Source: Agromyces humatus (lineage in GTDB: Bacteria; Actinomycetota; Actinomycetes; Actinomycetales; Microbacteriaceae). Taken from it: a stretch of 64,000 nucleotides of DNA. A model generated the notes under the pieces. The model did not search any database. It was not told the origin of the DNA and was given only the letters and a program-made list of their open reading frames with translations. The position numbers and the translations under genes were made by a program. Each line of letters opens with the position of its first letter. The first letter of the stretch is position 1. The stretch lies in the NCBI RefSeq assembly GCF_021228295.1, contig NZ_JAJQPD010000004.1, forward strand, positions 124,001-188,000, read 5' to 3'. This document shows, piece after piece, positions 60,893 through 64,000 of the stretch.

Positions 60893-61474
60893 TCAGGGCA
60901 GCGCGCCCACCGACGCGAGGGCCTGCTTCACGAGTGTGCCGCGTCCGCCCTCGAGCTCGGCGTCGATCGTGTCGGTCACTGCTTCCGCGGGAGTCATCCA
61001 CGTGACCTCGAGCGCATCCTGACGCGGTTCGCACGTGCCGGTGACCGGCACCACGAACGCGAGCGACACGGCGTGCTGGCGTTCGTCGGTGAACGGCGAG
61101 ATGCCCGGCAGCGGAAAGTACTCGGCCACCATGAAGGGCACCGGGCTCGCCGGCAGCAGTGGGAACGCCATCGGCCCGAGGTCCTTCTCGAGGTGACGGA
61201 ACAGCGCATCGCGCACGGTCTCGCCGTACATCACCCTGCCCGAGACGATCGTGCGAGTCATCTCGCCGACGGCGTTCGCGCGCAACAGCACCCCCACCTC
61301 GGTGACCTGGCCGAGCCCGTCGACCCGCACCGGCACGGCCTCGACGTAGAGCAGCGGCAGGCGCCCGCGCACCTCGGCGAGCTCGAGGTCGCTGAGCCAC
61401 CCCGGGTTCGCCGGCGGACGCACGACGGGCTCGTCGTCGGGATTCCAGTCGGGATCAGGGGTGCGCACGCTCAT
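60893..61474 (-). CDS. NUDIX-like (DUF4916) protein
   Basis: 193 residues from ATG 61474. PGWLSDLELAEVRGRLPLLY VEAVPVRVDGLGQVTEVGVL and SGRVMYGETVRDALFRHLEK DLGPMAFP follow the actinobacterial DUF4916 pattern, a branch of the NUDIX fold in which the classical box is degenerate (GETVRDALFRHLEKDLG in place of GxxxxxExxxREUxEExGU). Hydrolase activity is therefore uncertain. Confidence 0.8.
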   Translation of the reverse strand: MSVRTPDPDWNPDDEPVVRPPANPGWLSDLELAEVRGRLPLLYVEAVPVRVDGLGQVTEVGVLLRANAVGEMTRTIVSGRVMYGETVRDALFRHLEKDLGPMAFPLLPASPVPFMVAEYFPLPGISPFTDERQHAVSLAFVVPVTGTCEPRQDALEVTWMTPAEAVTDTIDAELEGGRGTLVKQALASVGALP

Positions 61475-61510
61475 GACTCGATTCTGCCCCACCGCGATAG
61501 CGTTGAACCC

Positions 61511-62182
61511 ATGACCGCCGTACAGATCGACGACGACGCCGTGCTCTGGTCCGCTTCCGAGGCGGACCGAGCGGGACGCCCCCTGCTGGTGCTCCTGCAC
61601 GGCTTCAACTCGAACGAGGGCGACCTGTTCGGGCTCACCCCGTACCTGCCGCTCGAGCCCGCGGTGGCCTCGTTGCGCGCTCCGACCTTCACGGGCTACG
61701 GATATGCGTGGTTCCCACTGCTCGCACAGGGCCGCGAGGAGGCGCTCGCGGCGTCGTCCGCGTCGACCGATGCGATCTTCGAGTGGCTCGACCGCGCCGT
61801 GCCCGAGCACTCGACGATCGGCTTGCTCGGCTTCTCGCAGGGCGGTGCGATGGCGCTCGAACTCATGCGTCGTGATCCCGAGCGTTTCGCCTTCGCGGTG
61901 AACCTCTCGGGCTTCGCGATGCCCGGCGAGCGCCCGGGCGACGCGCGGATGGCGCAGCTCGCGCCGCCCGTGTTCTGGGGGCGCGGCACCGCCGACGGGG
62001 TCATCGTCGAGACATCCATCTCGCACACGATCGAGTGGCTGCCGAGGCACGCCGACCTCGACAGGGCGATGCCCTCGCGGCCCTGCTCGATGCGCTCGGC
62101 ATCGACCGCATCCCGGTGGTTGCCGCCTCCGGCGGTGGACCCGCTGGCTACGAGCTCGCCGCGAGGCACCCCGACCGTGTGA
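61511..62182 (+). pseudogene. Phospholipase/carboxylesterase, C-terminus lost at a deletion junction
   Basis: 223 residues from ATG 61511. Residues 1-183 match the alpha/beta-hydrolase carboxylesterase family: VLLHGFNSNEGDLFGLTPYL, nucleophile S109 in GLLGFSQGGAMALELM, acid D162 in WGRGTADGVIVE. After HADL (residue 183, about 62057) the frame continues as out-of-frame sequence of a second hydrolase, so the segment with the catalytic His is missing. Probably inactive unless another His substitutes. Confidence 0.8.
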
Positions 62183-62694
62183 GCAGGCTCGTTCAGGTCG
62201 ACGGCGTCTGCATCCCCGGCCCTATTCCCGGCGCCGCAGCGAGAATTGCAGCGCGGGACTCCCTCGCCCGGGCGCAGCTCTGGCTCCTTCGCCATGCGAC
62301 GAAGCCGACCCTCGCCGCCCTGCTCAGCGCCGTCGGCACCGATCCTCGAGCGGTCGCGTCTGATCGCGCCGCGAAGCTCGCGGCGATCCCGGGCAGCACG
62401 GCGACGCTCGAGGCGACGCTGCGCGCCTCGCTCGGCGCTGCGCGACGACGCTCGGGGATGAACAACGACTTCACCGTCTTCACTCCCGCGCAGGTGGATC
62501 GCATCACCTGTCCGACGCTGATCGTGCACGCACGGTCTGACAAGATGGCGCCGCCGGCCAGTGCCGAGTACGCCCACGCGCACATCACCGGTTCCGAGCT
62601 CTACTGGATGGACGGATCGCACGTGGCGTTCGCCCTCGAAGCCGCCGACACTGCGCCGGCCTACGTCGTGAACTGGCTGCGCAGAACTGGCTGA
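62058..62694 (+). pseudogene. Second alpha/beta hydrolase, N-terminus lost at the same junction
   Basis: The frame from about 62062 reads QGDALAALLDALGIDRIPVV AASGGGPAGYELAARHPDRV and continues to PTLIVHARSDKMAPPASAEY (acid residue) and MDGSHVAFA (catalytic-type His), so the nucleophile elbow, acid and His are kept. The first about 80 residues of the fold, including the oxyanion HG motif, are absent and there is no start codon with a ribosome binding site. It is in another frame from the upstream esterase. Confidence 0.8.
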
Positions 62695-62764
62695 CAGCCG
62701 GCCCGCGTCGCGCGGCGGCGGATGCGATCGGTGAGAGCCCGACCCGAAAGGGCTTGCCGCCCAT

Positions 62765-62783
62765 AATGTTAGTGACTAACATT
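62765..62783. promoter_or_regulatory. Perfect 19-bp palindrome, probable TetR operator
   Basis: AATGTTAGTGACTAACATT: 9-bp perfect arms around a single G. It lies 7 nt before ATG 62790 and follows CATAAT (62762-62767, possible -10), so binding would block the TetR/ABC transcript. Autoregulation by the adjacent TetR protein is the likely role. Confidence 0.85.
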
Positions 62784-62789
62784 CTTGAT

Positions 62790-63401
62790 ATGGCCACGGA
62801 TGCCCCAACCAAACGTGAGCGTACGCTCGCCCGCCTCATCGAGAGCGGGCTCGAACTCTTCGAACGCCAGGGATACGACGAGACGACGGTCGCTCAGATC
62901 GCGCGCACCGCGGGCGTGACCGAGATGACGTTCTTCCGATACTTCCCCGCGAAGGAATCTCTGCTCCTCGACGACCCCTACGACCCGCTTCTCGTCGCCG
63001 CGATCGGCCGCCAGCCGACCGGTCTCCCACCGTTCCTTCGTGCGGTCCGGGGCATCCGCGAGGCGTGGCGCGCGGTCCCCGATCCCGACCAGCCGATCAT
63101 CCGCCGGCGAGTGCGGATCGCTGCCAAGACGCCGTCGCTCCGGGGTGCGACGTGGAAATCGACGGGCAACACCGAGCAGGCGATCGTCGCGCAACTCGTC
63201 GCCGACGGGGCATCCGATCACGACGCGCACATCGCCGCGGCCGCAGTGCTCGCCGCACTCGTGGCGGGGCTCTTCGCCTGGGCCGACGACGAATCGGCCG
63301 GGCTCGCCTCGTCGATCGAGCGCGCGCTCGACGTCGTCGACGTGCCCGACGCACTGAACCCGACCGGGCCGGCCACGTCCATGGAGGCGCGCGATGCCTG
63401 A
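62790..63401 (+). CDS. TetR family transcriptional regulator
   Basis: 203 residues from ATG 62790; an in-frame ATG at 62766 lies inside the operator and is less likely. The N-terminal HTH is typical: RTLARLIESGLELFERQGYD ETTVAQIARTAGVTEMTFFR YFPAKESLL. The ligand domain is unremarkable. It overlaps the ABC ATPase gene by 8 nt, so it probably controls that exporter. Confidence 0.93.
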   Translation: MATDAPTKRERTLARLIESGLELFERQGYDETTVAQIARTAGVTEMTFFRYFPAKESLLLDDPYDPLLVAAIGRQPTGLPPFLRAVRGIREAWRAVPDPDQPIIRRRVRIAAKTPSLRGATWKSTGNTEQAIVAQLVADGASDHDAHIAAAAVLAALVAGLFAWADDESAGLASSIERALDVVDVPDALNPTGPATSMEARDA

Positions 63402-64000
63402 GTCACGCGTCGAGTTGCACGGCGTACGGCGGGAGTTCCGCGGGGGCGCCGGCGTCCACGGTGTCGACCTCGCGATCGCGCCGGGCGAGATCCATGCGCT
63501 CGTCGGACTCAACGGCGCCGGCAAGACGACGCTCATGCGCCTCATGCTCGGGATGCTCCGCCCAGACGCCGGCGAGGTGCGCATCGACGGCGTCCGCATC
63601 GACGACCTCGCACCCGCCGCGTGGGCCAAGGTCGGGCAGCTCGTCGAGAGCGCCCTCGCCTACGGTGAACTCGATGTCCGCGACAACCTGCGCCTCGCGG
63701 CCCGGCTGCACGGTGTCGCCCGCGCCGAGGCGTCCGCGATGGCGGACGCCTCGATCGAGGAGCTCGACCTCGTGCGCTACGCACGCGTGCGCGCCCGACG
63801 CCTCTCGCTCGGCAACCGCCAGCGTGTGGGACTCGCGGCGGGACTGCAGCACGACCCGACCCTGATCGTGCTCGACGAGCCCACGAACGCGCTCGATCCG
63901 GCGGGGGTGATCGTGCTCCGCGAGGCCGTCGTTCGCCGAGCTCGGGCGGGCGCCGGGGTACTCGTGTCGAGTCACCACCTCGACGAGGTCGCTCGCGTCG
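63394..64000 (+). CDS. ABC transporter ATP-binding protein (partial, runs off window)
   Basis: The first 202 codons from ATG 63394. Walker A GLNGAGKTT (38-46), Q-loop region GQLVESALAYGELDVRDNL, a signature variant LSLGNRQRVGLAAGL (LSLGN in place of LSGGQ), Walker B LIVLDEPTNALDP and the His-loop VSSHHLDE. The single-domain layout fits drug or ABC-2 type exporters, whose permease gene would follow outside the window. Confidence 0.92.
   Translation, partial: MPESRVELHGVRREFRGGAGVHGVDLAIAPGEIHALVGLNGAGKTTLMRLMLGMLRPDAGEVRIDGVRIDDLAPAAWAKVGQLVESALAYGELDVRDNLRLAARLHGVARAEASAMADASIEELDLVRYARVRARRLSLGNRQRVGLAAGLQHDPTLIVLDEPTNALDPAGVIVLREAVVRRARAGAGVLVSSHHLDEVARV

Overview
The window is GC-rich chromosomal DNA from an actinobacterium, most likely a Microbacteriaceae member (Agromyces-like). 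The evidence is the rpsL-rpsG-fusA-tuf and S10/spc ribosomal gene order, actinobacterial RpoB/RpoC, frequent GTG starts with ATGA/GTGA overlaps, and intergenic repeats of a kind I associate with this family. No tRNA, rRNA, CRISPR array or transposase was seen.

Layout. 1-8199 (minus strand): S10 and spc ribosomal operons from rpsJ down to the start of rpsE; rpsN is absent between rplE and rpsH. 8200-10546: a 504-bp leader, an OsmC-like protein and a membrane acyltransferase. 10547-14895 (minus): tuf, fusA, rpsG, rpsL with a clear promoter. 15210-17937: unknown soluble and membrane proteins. 17971-34253: an accessory type VII secretion (T7SS) and polymorphic-toxin locus. 34277-36194: two membrane-anchored proteins. 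36427-43857 (minus): rpoC and rpoB, with a divergent promoter serving two tandem spermidine-synthase-like genes (44153-45828). 45833-52872: glycoside hydrolase, 5-oxoprolinase operon pxpABC, PQQ-type dehydrogenase, SprT-like, CGNR and ComB-like genes. 52970-55714: a hipBA remnant with an unusual repeat operator, then three small lipoproteins. 55946-64000: coiled-coil protein, SRPBCC-like/DUF1684 pair, DEAD-box helicase, acetyltransferase, NUDIX-like protein, two broken alpha/beta hydrolases joined end to end, and a TetR/ABC pair.

The most interesting region is 17971-34253, which lies between rpoC and rpsL, genes that are usually close together in actinobacteria. One minus-strand operon (26547 to 19393) encodes three WXG100-like proteins, a 1466-residue CpnT-like protein and three small proteins that look like immunity factors. 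The large protein appears to carry three separate toxin modules in series: papain-fold Tox-PL (C859/H929/D944), a TNT NAD-glycohydrolase domain and a C-terminal GH-E nuclease domain. A FHA/zinc-ribbon protein, an EssC-type ATPase with an N-terminal FHA domain, a secreted protein, a membrane protein and a lipoprotein follow; EccB, EccD, EccE and mycosin genes are not present. A second, small TNT-domain protein that seems to lack the catalytic Gln lies at 18744-19367.

A palindrome GGGGAGNNCTCCCC occurs exactly 24 nt upstream of a TAGNNT -10 box in front of both the toxin/WXG operon and a two-gene operon at the other end of the locus. This suggests one undescribed regulator controls the whole system. 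All assignments rest on reading motifs in the sequence; no database search was run.
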